From: Salipiger profundus
Lineage (GTDB): Bacteria > Pseudomonadota > Alphaproteobacteria > Rhodobacterales > Rhodobacteraceae
Assembly: GCF_001969385.1 (NCBI RefSeq)
Contig: NZ_CP014796.1
Location: forward strand, 3,613,501 to 3,677,500
Reading direction: 5' to 3'
Length of the DNA stretch: 64,000 bases
The notes beneath the pieces were generated by a model. That model had not been told where the DNA came from. It saw only the letters and a program-made list of their open reading frames with translations, and did no database searches. This document shows, in pieces, positions 45,216-54,594 of the stretch. How positions within the stretch are numbered: position 1 is the stretch's first letter; every line of letters starts with the position of its first letter. Made by a program: the position numbers and the translations under genes.

Positions 45216-46949
45216 ATGACCGAACGCTCATTCAGCTCCAGATTGTCCGAACTGCTCCATTTCATCTACCCCGACCTCAACGAGGATATCCTCACGTCGC
45301 AGGTTCTCGATGCCTTCTGGCCGGAGGACACGCACCGTCGGAAGAAGCCGCGCAAGCCGGGCAACAACCTCTGGACCCAGCACGACGCGGTGCTCATCAC
45401 CTACGGCGACACGCTGATCGACGGCCATCACAAGCCGCTCGACCTGATGCATGACTTTCTCGTCAACCACATGAAGGGCGTGGTGAACGGCGTGCACATC
45501 CTGCCGTTCTTTCCCTTCACCTCCGACGACGGTTTCGCCGTCACCGACTACCGCAAGGTGAACCCGCAGCTCGGGGAATGGTCGGACATCACGCGGATCG
45601 GCTCGGAATTCCACCTGATGTCGGATCTCGTGCTGAACCACGTCTCGAGCCAGGGCGTGTGGTTCAACGCCTACCGGCAGGGCCAGAAGCCCTACGACAA
45701 GTTCTTCTTCGAGGCCGACCCGTCGGACGACGTGTCGATGGTGGTGCGGCCGCGCACCACGTCGCTTCTGCAGGAGGTCGAGACCGCCAACGGCACCCGC
45801 CATGTCTGGTGCACCTTCAGCCACGACCAGATCGACCTCGACTACCGCAACCCCGATGTGCTGCTCGAGATCCTGCGGATCATCCGGCTGCACATCGACC
45901 GGGGCGTGCGCATCATCCGGCTCGACGCCGTGGCCTTCCTCTGGAAGGAGATCGGCACCGCCTGCATCCACCTGCCGCAGACCCACGCGGTGATCCAGCT
46001 GCTGCGCCTGCTGATGGATTACACCACCGAGACGGTCATCCTGCTGACCGAGACCAACGTGCCCAAGGCCGAGAACCTCAGCTACTTCGGCCACCGCAAC
46101 GAGGCGCATGTGGTCTACAACTTCCCGCTGCCGCCGCTGGTGCTGCATGCGATGATGTCGGGCTCGGCGAAATACCTGATCGACTGGCAGCGCACGATGC
46201 CGCCGGCGCCGCTTGGTTGTGCCTACCTCAACTTTACCGCCAGCCACGACGGCATCGGGATGCGCCCCGCCGAGGGGCTGCTGCCGCCGCCGGAGATCGG
46301 CCAGATCATCGACACCATCCACGAGATCGGCGGAAAGGTCTCCATGCGGTCGCTGCCCGGCGGGGGCGAGGCGCCCTACGAGCTAAACTGCACCTACTTC
46401 GAGGCGACGGGCCGGACCTTTGCCGGGGCCGACGACTTCCACATCGAGCGCTTCCTGTGTTCGCAGACGATCCCCATGTCGCTCGAGGGCATCCCGGCGT
46501 TCTATATCCATTCAATGCTTGCCACGCCCAACGATGTCGAGGCGGTCGAGCGGCGCGGCATGAACCGCGCCATCAACCGGCACCGCTGGGATTACCCCGA
46601 GCTGCAGGAAAAGCTTGCCGATCCCGACAGCGTTCATGCGCGGGTGCTCAAGATGCTCTCGGACCGCCTCAAGCTGCGGGCGGAGCAGCCCGGCTTCCAT
46701 CCCAACGCCACGCAGTTCACGCTCAACCTCGATCAGCGGATCTTCGGGCTCTGGCGGCAGTCTCTGGACCGGGCGCAGTCGATCTTCACCCTGCACAACG
46801 TCAGTGGCGAAACCGTCGAGATCCCGAACGGCGAGCTGAACCTGATCGCGGATGAAACCTGGGTGGACCTGCTCAGCGGTGAGGAGATCCAAGCCGGCCC
46901 CGTCGAGATGGCGCCGTACCAGTGTCGGTGGATCACAAACCGCGCCTGA
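45216..46949 (+). CDS. GH13_18 sugar phosphorylase (glucosylglycerate or sucrose phosphorylase type)
   Basis: Protein of 577 aa, a TIM-barrel glycoside phosphorylase. Catalytic residues line up as the GH13 triad: nucleophile Asp in RLDAVAFLW near residue 237, acid/base Glu in ILLTETNVPK near 279, transition-state Asp in ASHDGIGMRP near 344. The following LPPPEIGQIIDTIHEIGG and the C-terminal beta domain fit the sucrose-phosphorylase subfamily. The early text VNGVHILPFFPFTSDDGFAVTDYRKVNP also fits the YcjM-type glucosylglycerate phosphorylase. Because the window also carries a GpgS-like synthase and phosphatase, glucosylglycerate is the favoured substrate, but sucrose remains possible. It has its own upstream intergenic region. 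Confidence 0.85.
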   Translation: MTERSFSSRLSELLHFIYPDLNEDILTSQVLDAFWPEDTHRRKKPRKPGNNLWTQHDAVLITYGDTLIDGHHKPLDLMHDFLVNHMKGVVNGVHILPFFPFTSDDGFAVTDYRKVNPQLGEWSDITRIGSEFHLMSDLVLNHVSSQGVWFNAYRQGQKPYDKFFFEADPSDDVSMVVRPRTTSLLQEVETANGTRHVWCTFSHDQIDLDYRNPDVLLEILRIIRLHIDRGVRIIRLDAVAFLWKEIGTACIHLPQTHAVIQLLRLLMDYTTETVILLTETNVPKAENLSYFGHRNEAHVVYNFPLPPLVLHAMMSGSAKYLIDWQRTMPPAPLGCAYLNFTASHDGIGMRPAEGLLPPPEIGQIIDTIHEIGGKVSMRSLPGGGEAPYELNCTYFEATGRTFAGADDFHIERFLCSQTIPMSLEGIPAFYIHSMLATPNDVEAVERRGMNRAINRHRWDYPELQEKLADPDSVHARVLKMLSDRLKLRAEQPGFHPNATQFTLNLDQRIFGLWRQSLDRAQSIFTLHNVSGETVEIPNGELNLIADETWVDLLSGEEIQAGPVEMAPYQCRWITNRA

Positions 46950-47644
46950 TTGAAGGCGATGCGCGTGGATCTAGAAGATACCTATTCGTATCAAATGATT
47001 CGCGATCCATTTACCTCCCTTTCGTGGGTGGCCTAATCAATCCACCCGCTTTACGGGAATTGAACACCACGCAGGAACAACCTCGGCCAAAATTCTTAAC
47101 AGCCGCTTAAAATATTTCTCGCGGCGATATTCACGACTTTTGTTTCCATATTCGTGACAATTGACCACGCGACATCTGGCGGAAGTGTCGTAATTTCCCT
47201 TGATTTCCGGTGGAGGTCACCACTCAGGGTGGTTCTCATACGGAAACAATACACGCCAAGGTTTTGAAAACCCCGAGGAACTCGGGCCCTCCGTTGGCGG
47301 CTTCCGGAGCGTGGTGTGCCGCCGCCCTGCCACTTTTCCCTTTGAGCGGTCTCAGACGCAGGAGTATTAATTTCCCAAGCCCGACTGGGGGGTGAAGACG
47401 ATTGGCCACGGGGGCGGCCGTTGAATTGTCAGGCATTCGCGAGAATGCGTTGAGAGCAGTGGGATGCTGGTCCCCTGCCAACGGCAACTCTTCGTCCGCG
47501 TCAGGAATGTGGGCAGAGGCGGCCATTCCGACGCACAGCTTGCAGGCATGACGAGCGATTTCATCGGCGGCACCGCTCCGGCGTCGTTGCCGTCCACGCG
47601 GCTTGGGGCTTGGCCCCGGTTTGAAGGTATAAGGGTCGAAAATT
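46950..47644 (+). other. 695-base leader region before the Hint-domain gene, no gene seen
   Basis: AT-richer than its surroundings. It contains an inverted repeat GGGTGG-N10-CCACCC (47026-47047) shortly after the phosphorylase stop, a small perfect hairpin GCATTC-GCGA-GAATGC (47433-47448), and CCGAG-GAA-CTCGG (near 47273). Short open frames have no ribosome sites or family pattern. It may hold a long regulated leader for the secreted Ig-like/Hint protein. Confidence 0.5.
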
Positions 47645-49738
47645 ATGGCTGATCTGGTTCTGGACTGGAGTGCGCTTGGCGCCTACGGCACCAATCTCGA
47701 CGGGACGACGACCACGGTGGATGCCGGCGGCGTCGCCGTCGGTATCACGTTCACACCGCAGGATGCGGAGGCACAGGCCTTCACCGTCACCTATGACGGC
47801 TACGTGCCCGAGGGATCGGACACCGACCCCAACTCGCACCTGAAGCTTTTCGGCGCCGGCGGTGACGGCGGCGGCTCGGTGTCCTCGACCTCGACCACCG
47901 TGCTCGACTTCAGCGCCACGGATGATGCCTATGGCGACGAGGTCCAGAACGTCTCGTTCATCCTCAACGACGTCGACAGCGGCACGGGCGGCGACCTTGC
48001 CGACCTCGCCGAGTACAACGGCGGTGGCACGGTCGAGTCTGACTGGCAGGACAACGTCACCATCCTCGCCTATGACGCCGAGGGCAACGCCGTCGACGTA
48101 ACCATGAACGTTCTCGGTGGGGCAACCTCGGTCTCGGGCGACACTGCCACCGGCAGCGGCACCACCGACTTCGCCGAGCAGGACGGCACGCTGCAAGTCT
48201 CCATCGCGGGGCCGGTGAGTTCGATCGAGATCGTCTACGCCAACGGCGGCAACGCCACCCAGGGCGTGCTCGTCTCGGACGTGTCCTTCTCGACCACCGA
48301 CTACGGTGACATGGGCCCGATCGCCGAGGACGACACCGCCACCACCGACGAGGACGTGGCCGTCACCATCGACGTGCTTGCCAACGACAGCGATCCGGAG
48401 GGGCAGGCGCTCACCGTGACCTCGGCCACCGCGACCAACGGCACCGTGACGATCAACAACGACAACACGCTGACCTTCACGCCCGATGCCGACTACAACG
48501 GCCCGGCCGAAATCGTCTACACCGTCGAGGATCCCGACGGGAACACCGCGACCGGCAACGTCGACGTGACCGTCGAGCCGGTGAACGACGCGCCCGTCGC
48601 GACCGATGACACGGTCGGCACCGACGTGGGCGTGGCGGTGACGCTGGATCCGACCACGAACGACACCGACGTCGACGGCGACCCGCTGACCGTGACCGAC
48701 GTGACCGAGCCGGGCAACGGCACCGCCGTCATCAACGAAGACGGCACCGTGACCTACACCCCCGACGAGGGCTTCACCGGCGAGGACACGATCACCTACA
48801 CCGTCGACGACGGCAACGGCGGCACCGACACGGCCGACATCATCGTGACCGTGGGCGACGACACCGTTCCTCCGACCGGCAACACCCCGCCCGATGCGGT
48901 GGATGACATCTACAGCACCACCGGCGTTTCTCCGGCCACCTTCGACCCGACGCTGAACGACACCGATCCGGACGGCGATCCGCTGACCATCACCTCGGTC
49001 GGCGATGCGCCCAACGGCGAGGTCACGCTGAACGAGGATGGCACCGTGACCTTCGTCGCGGACGAGGGCTTCACCGGCTACGACAGCTTCACCTACACGA
49101 TCACCGACGGCAACGGCGGCGAAGACAGCGCCTATGTCAACGTGGAGGTGCTGCCCTGCTTCACGCCGGGCACGCTCATCGCGACGCCGCAGGGCGAGCG
49201 CCTCGTCGAGGATCTCGAGGTCGGCGACCGGGTCATCACCCGCGACAACGGCATCCAGGAGATCCGCTGGATCGGCCGCAAGGAGCTGACCGGCCACCAG
49301 CTGGCGCGCAAGCCGCACCTGAGGCCTGTGCTGATCCAGCAGGGCGCGCTTGGCAAGAACCTGCCCGAGCACGACCTTCTCGTATCGCCGAACCACCGGG
49401 TGCTCGTCGCCAACGACAAGACGACGCTCTACTTCGAAGAGCGCGAAGTTCTCGCCGCGGCGAAGCATCTTACCGGGCTCGAAGGCGTGGACGAGGTCGA
49501 CACGCTCGGCGTGACCTACATCCACATGATGTTCGACGCCCACGAGGTCGTGCTGTCGAACGGCGCTTGGAGCGAAAGCTTCCAGCCGGGCGACCTGTCG
49601 CTGCGCGGCATCGGCGAGGAACAGCGTCAGGAGATCTTCGAGCTCTTCCCCGAGCTGGAGCATGCCGAGGGTCTCAAGGCCTACGGCTCGGCGCGTCGCT
49701 CTCTGAAGAAGCACGAGGCACAGCTTCTGACCAGCTGA
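47645..49738 (+). CDS. Large Ig-like repeat protein with C-terminal Hint domain
   Basis: Protein of 697 aa. Residues 1-225 form an acidic beta-rich domain (MADLVLDWSALGAYGTNLDG...). Three Ig/cadherin-like repeats of about 92-100 residues follow, beginning near 225 (DDTATTDEDVAVTIDVLAND), 317 and 416, each with a DPEG or DVDGDPL calcium-type turn and a strand like TLTFTPDADYNGP. The C-terminal 190 residues from Cys505 (CFTPGTLIATPQGERLVEDLEVGDRV) are a Hint domain, the self-cleaving intein/hedgehog fold, including SPNHRVLV with the conserved histidine. Rhodobacteraceae have many such secreted proteins. No N-terminal signal peptide is seen, so a C-terminal secretion signal (type I) or a Hint-linked route is likely. 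Role could be adhesion. Confidence 0.85.
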   Translation: MADLVLDWSALGAYGTNLDGTTTTVDAGGVAVGITFTPQDAEAQAFTVTYDGYVPEGSDTDPNSHLKLFGAGGDGGGSVSSTSTTVLDFSATDDAYGDEVQNVSFILNDVDSGTGGDLADLAEYNGGGTVESDWQDNVTILAYDAEGNAVDVTMNVLGGATSVSGDTATGSGTTDFAEQDGTLQVSIAGPVSSIEIVYANGGNATQGVLVSDVSFSTTDYGDMGPIAEDDTATTDEDVAVTIDVLANDSDPEGQALTVTSATATNGTVTINNDNTLTFTPDADYNGPAEIVYTVEDPDGNTATGNVDVTVEPVNDAPVATDDTVGTDVGVAVTLDPTTNDTDVDGDPLTVTDVTEPGNGTAVINEDGTVTYTPDEGFTGEDTITYTVDDGNGGTDTADIIVTVGDDTVPPTGNTPPDAVDDIYSTTGVSPATFDPTLNDTDPDGDPLTITSVGDAPNGEVTLNEDGTVTFVADEGFTGYDSFTYTITDGNGGEDSAYVNVEVLPCFTPGTLIATPQGERLVEDLEVGDRVITRDNGIQEIRWIGRKELTGHQLARKPHLRPVLIQQGALGKNLPEHDLLVSPNHRVLVANDKTTLYFEEREVLAAAKHLTGLEGVDEVDTLGVTYIHMMFDAHEVVLSNGAWSESFQPGDLSLRGIGEEQRQEIFELFPELEHAEGLKAYGSARRSLKKHEAQLLTS

Positions 49739-49808
49739 GACCATGTTCCGGAACGAATATGCAGCTCGTTCCGGTGCACCTCGACCCTGCACTTGGAACG
49801 ACCATGGG

Positions 49809-49838
49809 AAACGGGGCGGCGCAGGCGGCCCCGTTTTT
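49809..49838 (+). terminator. Terminator of the Hint-domain gene
   Basis: AAACGGGGC paired with GCCCCGTTT around a loop of about ten bases, followed by TTTTT. Located about 70 bases after the stop codon. Confidence 0.85.
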
Positions 49839-49948
49839 CCATTGTCTGCCGGATTTCTTGAGACGGCTTGTGGCGCGTGGCGTTATCGGACGCATGTCCG
49901 GAGCCCGCCCGCGCCACTTCAGCGACGGGGCGGGCAGCCGGCAATAGG

Positions 49949-51463
49949 TCAGCTGTTGCCGGAGCCGGTGAAGCGCGCCGCGTCCGCGGCCGCGCGGCGG
50001 ATGGCGTTCGACTTGTGAACGGTCTCCATGTACTCGGCCTCGGGGTCGCTGTCGTAGACGACGCCGCCACCGGCCTGGATGTAGAGCTTCTCGTCCTTCA
50101 CGATGGCGGTGCGCAGGGCGATGCACATGTCCATGTCGCCGCCCGCCGAGAAGTAGCCCACACCACCGCCGTAGACGCCGCGCTTTTCCGGCTCCAATTC
50201 GTCGATGATCTCCATCGCGCGGACCTTGGGCGCACCGGAAACCGTGCCGGCGGGCATCCCCGCGAAAAAGGCCGACAGCGCGTCCTGATCGTCGGCAAGC
50301 TCGCCCACGACGTTCGAGACGATGTGCATCACGTGGCTGTAGCGCTCGATGATGAACTTCTCGGTCGGTCTCACGGTGCCGATCTTCGACACCTTGCCGG
50401 TATCGTTGCGGCCGAGGTCCAGCAGCATGAGGTGCTCGGCCAGTTCCTTCTTGTCGGCCAGAAGATCGGCTTCGAGCGCTCGGTCCTCCTCGGGAGTGGC
50501 GCCCCGGGGCCGCGTGCCGGCGATCGGGCGGATCGTGACCTCGCGCCCGAAAACCCGCACGAGGATCTCGGGGCTCGCGCCGATCACCTGGAAGCCGCCG
50601 AAGTTGAAGTAGAACATGAACGGCGACGGGTTGGTGCGCCGCAGGCTGCGGTAGAGCGCGAAGGGCGGCAGCGGAAAGGGCTGGGTCCAGCGCTGCGCCG
50701 GCACCACCTGGAAGATGTCGCCCTTGCGGATGTAGTCCTTGGCCGTCTCCACGGCGGCCTTGTAGCTCTCGCGCGTGAAGTTCGAAACCGGCTCGCCGGC
50801 CTCATGCGCCTCGCCGAGATCGCGGCTGGCCTGCGGAAGCGCACGCTCGAGGTCGCGCACCGCGTCCATCACGCGCTCGGCGGCGCGGGCATAGGCCGCC
50901 CGGGCCGAAACACCGTCCTGCACCCAGGCCGGCGCGACCACGGTAACCTCGCCCTTGACGCCGTCGAGCACCGCGACCACGGAGGGCCGCAGCATCAGCC
51001 CGTCGGGCAGGCCGAGCGGATCGGGGTTCACGTCGGGCAGCTTCTCGACAAGCCGGATCATGTCGTAGCCGAGGTAGCCGAAGAGCCCGGCGGACGACTG
51101 CGGCAGATCCTCGGGCAGCTCGATGCGGCTTTCCTCGATCAGCGCCCGCAACGCGGTCAGCGGATCGGTCTCGACCTCCTCGAAGGCGTCGGGATCGAAG
51201 CGCGCCTGCCGGTTCAGCGCGGCCGTTTCGCCGTGGCACTTCCAGACCACGTCGGGCTTCATCCCGATGATCGAGTAGCGCCCGCGCACCTCGCCGCCGG
51301 TCACCGACTCGAGCATGAAAGCGTCCTTCTGGGCGCCGGTGAGCTTGAGCATCAGCGACACCGGCGTGTCGAGATCGGCCGCAAGCCGGGCGTAGACCAC
51401 CTGGTTGCGGCCGGCCTCGTAGGCGGCGGCGAAATCGTCGAACGCGGGAACGAGCGTGGCCAT
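49949..51463 (-). CDS. trpE: Anthranilate synthase component I
   Basis: First enzyme of tryptophan synthesis, making anthranilate from chorismate with a glutaminase partner. The 504-residue protein carries the chorismate-binding blocks FMFYFNFGGFQVIGASPE, RPIAGTRPRG, LLDLGRNDTGKVSK and SGAPKVRAMEIIDELEP. The feedback-inhibition region near the N-terminus reads FMLESVTGGEVRGRYSIIG, close to the LLES motif of Trp-sensitive enzymes. ppiD ends 10 bases upstream on the same strand, so the two are co-transcribed; trpG/D/C are not adjacent, as in many alphaproteobacteria. It converges with the Hint-domain gene. Confidence 0.96.
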   Translation of the reverse strand: MATLVPAFDDFAAAYEAGRNQVVYARLAADLDTPVSLMLKLTGAQKDAFMLESVTGGEVRGRYSIIGMKPDVVWKCHGETAALNRQARFDPDAFEEVETDPLTALRALIEESRIELPEDLPQSSAGLFGYLGYDMIRLVEKLPDVNPDPLGLPDGLMLRPSVVAVLDGVKGEVTVVAPAWVQDGVSARAAYARAAERVMDAVRDLERALPQASRDLGEAHEAGEPVSNFTRESYKAAVETAKDYIRKGDIFQVVPAQRWTQPFPLPPFALYRSLRRTNPSPFMFYFNFGGFQVIGASPEILVRVFGREVTIRPIAGTRPRGATPEEDRALEADLLADKKELAEHLMLLDLGRNDTGKVSKIGTVRPTEKFIIERYSHVMHIVSNVVGELADDQDALSAFFAGMPAGTVSGAPKVRAMEIIDELEPEKRGVYGGGVGYFSAGGDMDMCIALRTAIVKDEKLYIQAGGGVVYDSDPEAEYMETVHKSNAIRRAAADAARFTGSGNS

Positions 51464-51473
51464 GTCTGACGCC

Positions 51474-53321
51474 TTACCGGAAGTTGCTGAGCACGGCGTT
51501 GATCGCCGACTGGTCGATGGTGACGCCCGCGCGGCTCTGGATGTCGGCGTTGAGCGCGTTGAAGAGGTCCTGCGACACGCTGTTCGCGGCACGATCCCGC
51601 AGCAGGTTGCCAAGCTGTGCGACCTGCGGCTCGTCGGCGTTCACCGGCGTGATCGTGTCGAGACGCACGACAAGCGCCTCGCCCGCGCCGGGCACCACGC
51701 GCACCTCGGCGGGGTCCATGTCGAAGGCCGCCTCGAGCACCGCACGCGGCAGGCCATCGATCTGGGCGTTGCGGGTCAGGCCGGTTTCCTCGACCGGGTC
51801 CAGCCCCGATTCCTCGAAGGAGCCGTCGCCGGAGAGTGCCGGAACCAGATCCTGCGCCTGAGCGACAAGGGCCTCCTGTGCCTGTTCCTGCTCCCAGAGT
51901 GTCTCGACGCGATCGCGCACGTCCTCGAAGGGAGCGGGGGCGGGTTCGCGCAGTTCGTCTAGCCGAAGCGCGAAGATGCCTCCGTCGCCCAGCGTTTCGA
52001 TGGCCGGGTAATCGTCGCGGGTCACCGCCTGCGCCGCCTCGCGGAAGGTCTCGTAGCCGGCGATGCCGCTGTCGCTCTCGGCGGTCCAGTCGATCTGTCC
52101 AAGCTCCATCTCGGTGTCGCTCGCCAGTTCCTCGAGCGTGGCGCCACCGGCGAGCTCGTCGTCGATGTCCTGCGCCATGCCCTCGATCACGCGGCGGGCG
52201 CGGTCGAAGACCAGCGCGTCGCGCAGATCGGGCACCGCGTCCTCGAAGGAAGTCTCCTGCGCCGCCAGAACGCCGTTCACGCGGTAGAGTGCGGGCCCGA
52301 GCGGCGAGGGCGCCGGGCCGACCACATCTCCAACCTCGGCGGAGAAAACCGGCTCGCCGGCCTCGTTAAGCGAGGCACGGGTGACGTCGCCCATGTCGGT
52401 GTCGGCCAGAACGAGGCCGCGGTCCTCGACGATGGTCTCGAAGTCCGCGTCGCCCGAGGAAATGCGGTCCATCGCCGCCTGCGCTTCGCTCTCGTCCGAG
52501 AACACGAGACGTTCGACAAGGCGCCGTTCGGGCATGTTGAACTCGTCGTGACGCTCTTCGTAGGCGGCGCGCAGCGTGTCCTCGTCGATCTCGACGGTGT
52601 CGACGATCATTTCCGGGGTGATCCACGCGTAGGTGATCGCCTTGGTCTCGGGCAGGGTGAACTGCTCGATGTTGTCCTCGTAGAACGCGCGCAGCGTGTC
52701 CTCGTCGGCGACCGGCAGGCCGGTGTTCAGCGCGTCGCGGCCGAGCGTCGCCCAGGTGAAGGCACGGGTCTCGCCCACGTAGGACAGCAGCGTGTCGACG
52801 TAGGTGTCGGGCAGCGAGACGCCGGAAAGCACCGCGCCCTGCAGGATCGAGCGGGCGCTGTCGCGGCGCAGGTTCTCTTCGAATTCGCCCTCGTTCAGCC
52901 CGGCGTTGCGCAGCGCGTAGGCATAGGCGTCGCGGTCGAAGCTGCCGTCCGAGCCGCTGAACGCGTCGATGTTGCGCAGCGCCTCGGCGACACGCTCGTC
53001 GCCGACCGAGAGGCCCATGCGCTTGGTCTCGTCCTCGAGCGCGGCGTTGGTGACGACCTGCGACAGGACGCGGTTGGTGACGCCCTGCTGGCGGGCCTGC
53101 TCGACGGTCATGGGCTGGCCGGTCTGGGCCTCCATCGAGCGCATCTCGCTTTGCAGCGCCCGCGTGTATTCTGCCGTGGTGATCTCGGTGTCGCCGACGC
53201 GGCCGATTTCGCCGACGCCGCCGCTGAAGTTGACCGTCCCGAAGGCGCCGAAGCCCACGAAGGAGGCGATGAGGATCGCCCAGACGATATATTTCGTGAT
53301 GCCGCCTTTGCCGCGCGCCAT
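51474..53321 (-). CDS. ppiD: Periplasmic peptidyl-prolyl isomerase/chaperone PpiD-like
   Basis: Protein of 615 aa. One N-terminal membrane anchor (ITKYIVWAILIASFVGFGAFG, residues 8-28) is followed by the SurA-N-like chaperone region (SEMRSMEAQTGQPMTVEQARQQGVTNRVL...) and a parvulin-like rotamase region near the middle (ERRLVERLVFSDESEAQAAMDRI...). Its order matches PpiD, a membrane-tethered foldase for outer-membrane proteins at the SecYEG exit. The parvulin core looks degenerate, as in many PpiD proteins, so chaperone activity is more likely than isomerase activity. The gene precedes trpE by 10 bases. Confidence 0.9.
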   Translation of the reverse strand: MARGKGGITKYIVWAILIASFVGFGAFGTVNFSGGVGEIGRVGDTEITTAEYTRALQSEMRSMEAQTGQPMTVEQARQQGVTNRVLSQVVTNAALEDETKRMGLSVGDERVAEALRNIDAFSGSDGSFDRDAYAYALRNAGLNEGEFEENLRRDSARSILQGAVLSGVSLPDTYVDTLLSYVGETRAFTWATLGRDALNTGLPVADEDTLRAFYEDNIEQFTLPETKAITYAWITPEMIVDTVEIDEDTLRAAYEERHDEFNMPERRLVERLVFSDESEAQAAMDRISSGDADFETIVEDRGLVLADTDMGDVTRASLNEAGEPVFSAEVGDVVGPAPSPLGPALYRVNGVLAAQETSFEDAVPDLRDALVFDRARRVIEGMAQDIDDELAGGATLEELASDTEMELGQIDWTAESDSGIAGYETFREAAQAVTRDDYPAIETLGDGGIFALRLDELREPAPAPFEDVRDRVETLWEQEQAQEALVAQAQDLVPALSGDGSFEESGLDPVEETGLTRNAQIDGLPRAVLEAAFDMDPAEVRVVPGAGEALVVRLDTITPVNADEPQVAQLGNLLRDRAANSVSQDLFNALNADIQSRAGVTIDQSAINAVLSNFR

Positions 53322-53358
53322 GTGCTGCCTCTTCCCCGATGGTTTCTGGCGCCCGTGT

Positions 53359-54561
53359 CTACGCCGGGGCGTCCGCCCCCGCAAGGGGCCAGTCCAGCGC
53401 GGAAAGCCGGTCGAACAGTGTCGTGATCCCGGCGGCATCCAGGTTCGCGAAGGCAAAGCGGAAATGGCGCGCGCCGTCCGCGTCATCCTCGGGCATGAAC
53501 ATGGTGCCGGGCAGGGCGAGCACGCCCGCCTCGTGGACCAGCCGCCGCCCGAGCACGTCCGAGCTTTCGGCAAACGGATGCTCGACATAGGCGAAGTAGG
53601 CGCCAAGGCCCTTGAGCTTCCAGCCCTTTGCCGCAAGCTTCGGGAACTGCTCGGAGATCGCGCGTCCGCGGGCAAGGATCTCGTCCCGTTCGCCGGCCAC
53701 CCATTGCGCGAGATTCTCGAGCCCCCATAGCGCGGCGATCTGGCCGAGCTGCGGCGCGCAGATCGCGACCGTATCCTGGAACTTCTCGATCTCCTGAAGC
53801 AGCGAGGGCGCGGCGACGATGGCGCCGACGCGATGCCCTGTGAGACGGTAGGCCTTGGAGAAGCTGTAGAGCTGGATCAGCGTCTCTTCGTGCCCCTCGC
53901 GCGACAGCAGGTCGTGGGGGGCGCCGCTGCGGCTGTCGAAGTCCTTGTAGGTCTCGTCGACGATCAGCTTCAGCCCATGCTGGCGGGCGAGATCGTAAAG
54001 CTCGGCCAGCGTTTCCGCGGGGTATTCCACGCCGCCGGGGTTGTTGGGCGACACCAGCACGATGGCGCGGGTGCGCTCGGTGATGAGCGCCCGCGCGGTC
54101 TCGGCACGGGGCAGAAGCCGGTCGTCTGTGGGCAGCGGGATGCTGCGGACGCCCTGCATGTCGAGCCACATTTTATGGTTGAAATACCATGGTGTTGGAA
54201 GAAGAACTTCATCCCCTTCTCCGGCAATGGCCGCAAGCGTCGCTGCAAAGGCCTGATTGCAGCCGGCAGTGATCGCGATGTTATCAGCGCGGACGGTGGC
54301 GTCGTAATGTGCGCTCCAGTGCCGCGCGAGTGCTTCCCGCAGGGCCGGCAGGCCGAGCACCGGTCCGTAGAGATGCGTCTCGGGCCGTTCCATCGCCTCG
54401 GCCATCGCGCGCCGCAGGGCCGCGGGCGGCGGGTCGACCGGCGCCGCCTGGCTCACGTTCACGAGCGGACGGTCGGCGGGAAAGCTCACCCCCTCGATCC
54501 AGCGTTTGGCCTCGGGAACGGGCGGGGTAAAGGTCGATTGCGTGCGGCTGGGCTGGGGCAT
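53359..54561 (-). CDS. Class I/II pyridoxal-phosphate aminotransferase
   Basis: Protein of 400 aa with the fold type I arrangement. It has NIAITAGCNQAFAATL at the cofactor pocket, VSPNNPGGVEYP, the Asp in DETYKDFDSR, and the Schiff-base lysine in LYSFSKAYRLTGHRVG. The amino-acid substrate is not clear; the SFSKAYRLTGHRVG block is shared by aromatic and general aspartate/alanine aminotransferases. The start is the ATG at 54561 (MPQPSRTQS), since the GTG six bases earlier has no better site. It lies 37 bases upstream of ppiD, possibly co-transcribed. Confidence 0.85.
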   Translation of the reverse strand: MPQPSRTQSTFTPPVPEAKRWIEGVSFPADRPLVNVSQAAPVDPPPAALRRAMAEAMERPETHLYGPVLGLPALREALARHWSAHYDATVRADNIAITAGCNQAFAATLAAIAGEGDEVLLPTPWYFNHKMWLDMQGVRSIPLPTDDRLLPRAETARALITERTRAIVLVSPNNPGGVEYPAETLAELYDLARQHGLKLIVDETYKDFDSRSGAPHDLLSREGHEETLIQLYSFSKAYRLTGHRVGAIVAAPSLLQEIEKFQDTVAICAPQLGQIAALWGLENLAQWVAGERDEILARGRAISEQFPKLAAKGWKLKGLGAYFAYVEHPFAESSDVLGRRLVHEAGVLALPGTMFMPEDDADGARHFRFAFANLDAAGITTLFDRLSALDWPLAGADAPA

Positions 54562-54594
54562 GGTCACATGGTCCGGATTAAATGTCGCGGCACG

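Noticed and set aside
47561..49792. 743-codon open frame antisense to the Ig-like/Hint gene
   Set aside because: The regular Val/Gly/Asp/Arg-rich pattern mirrors the repeats on the sense strand; it is not an independent protein.
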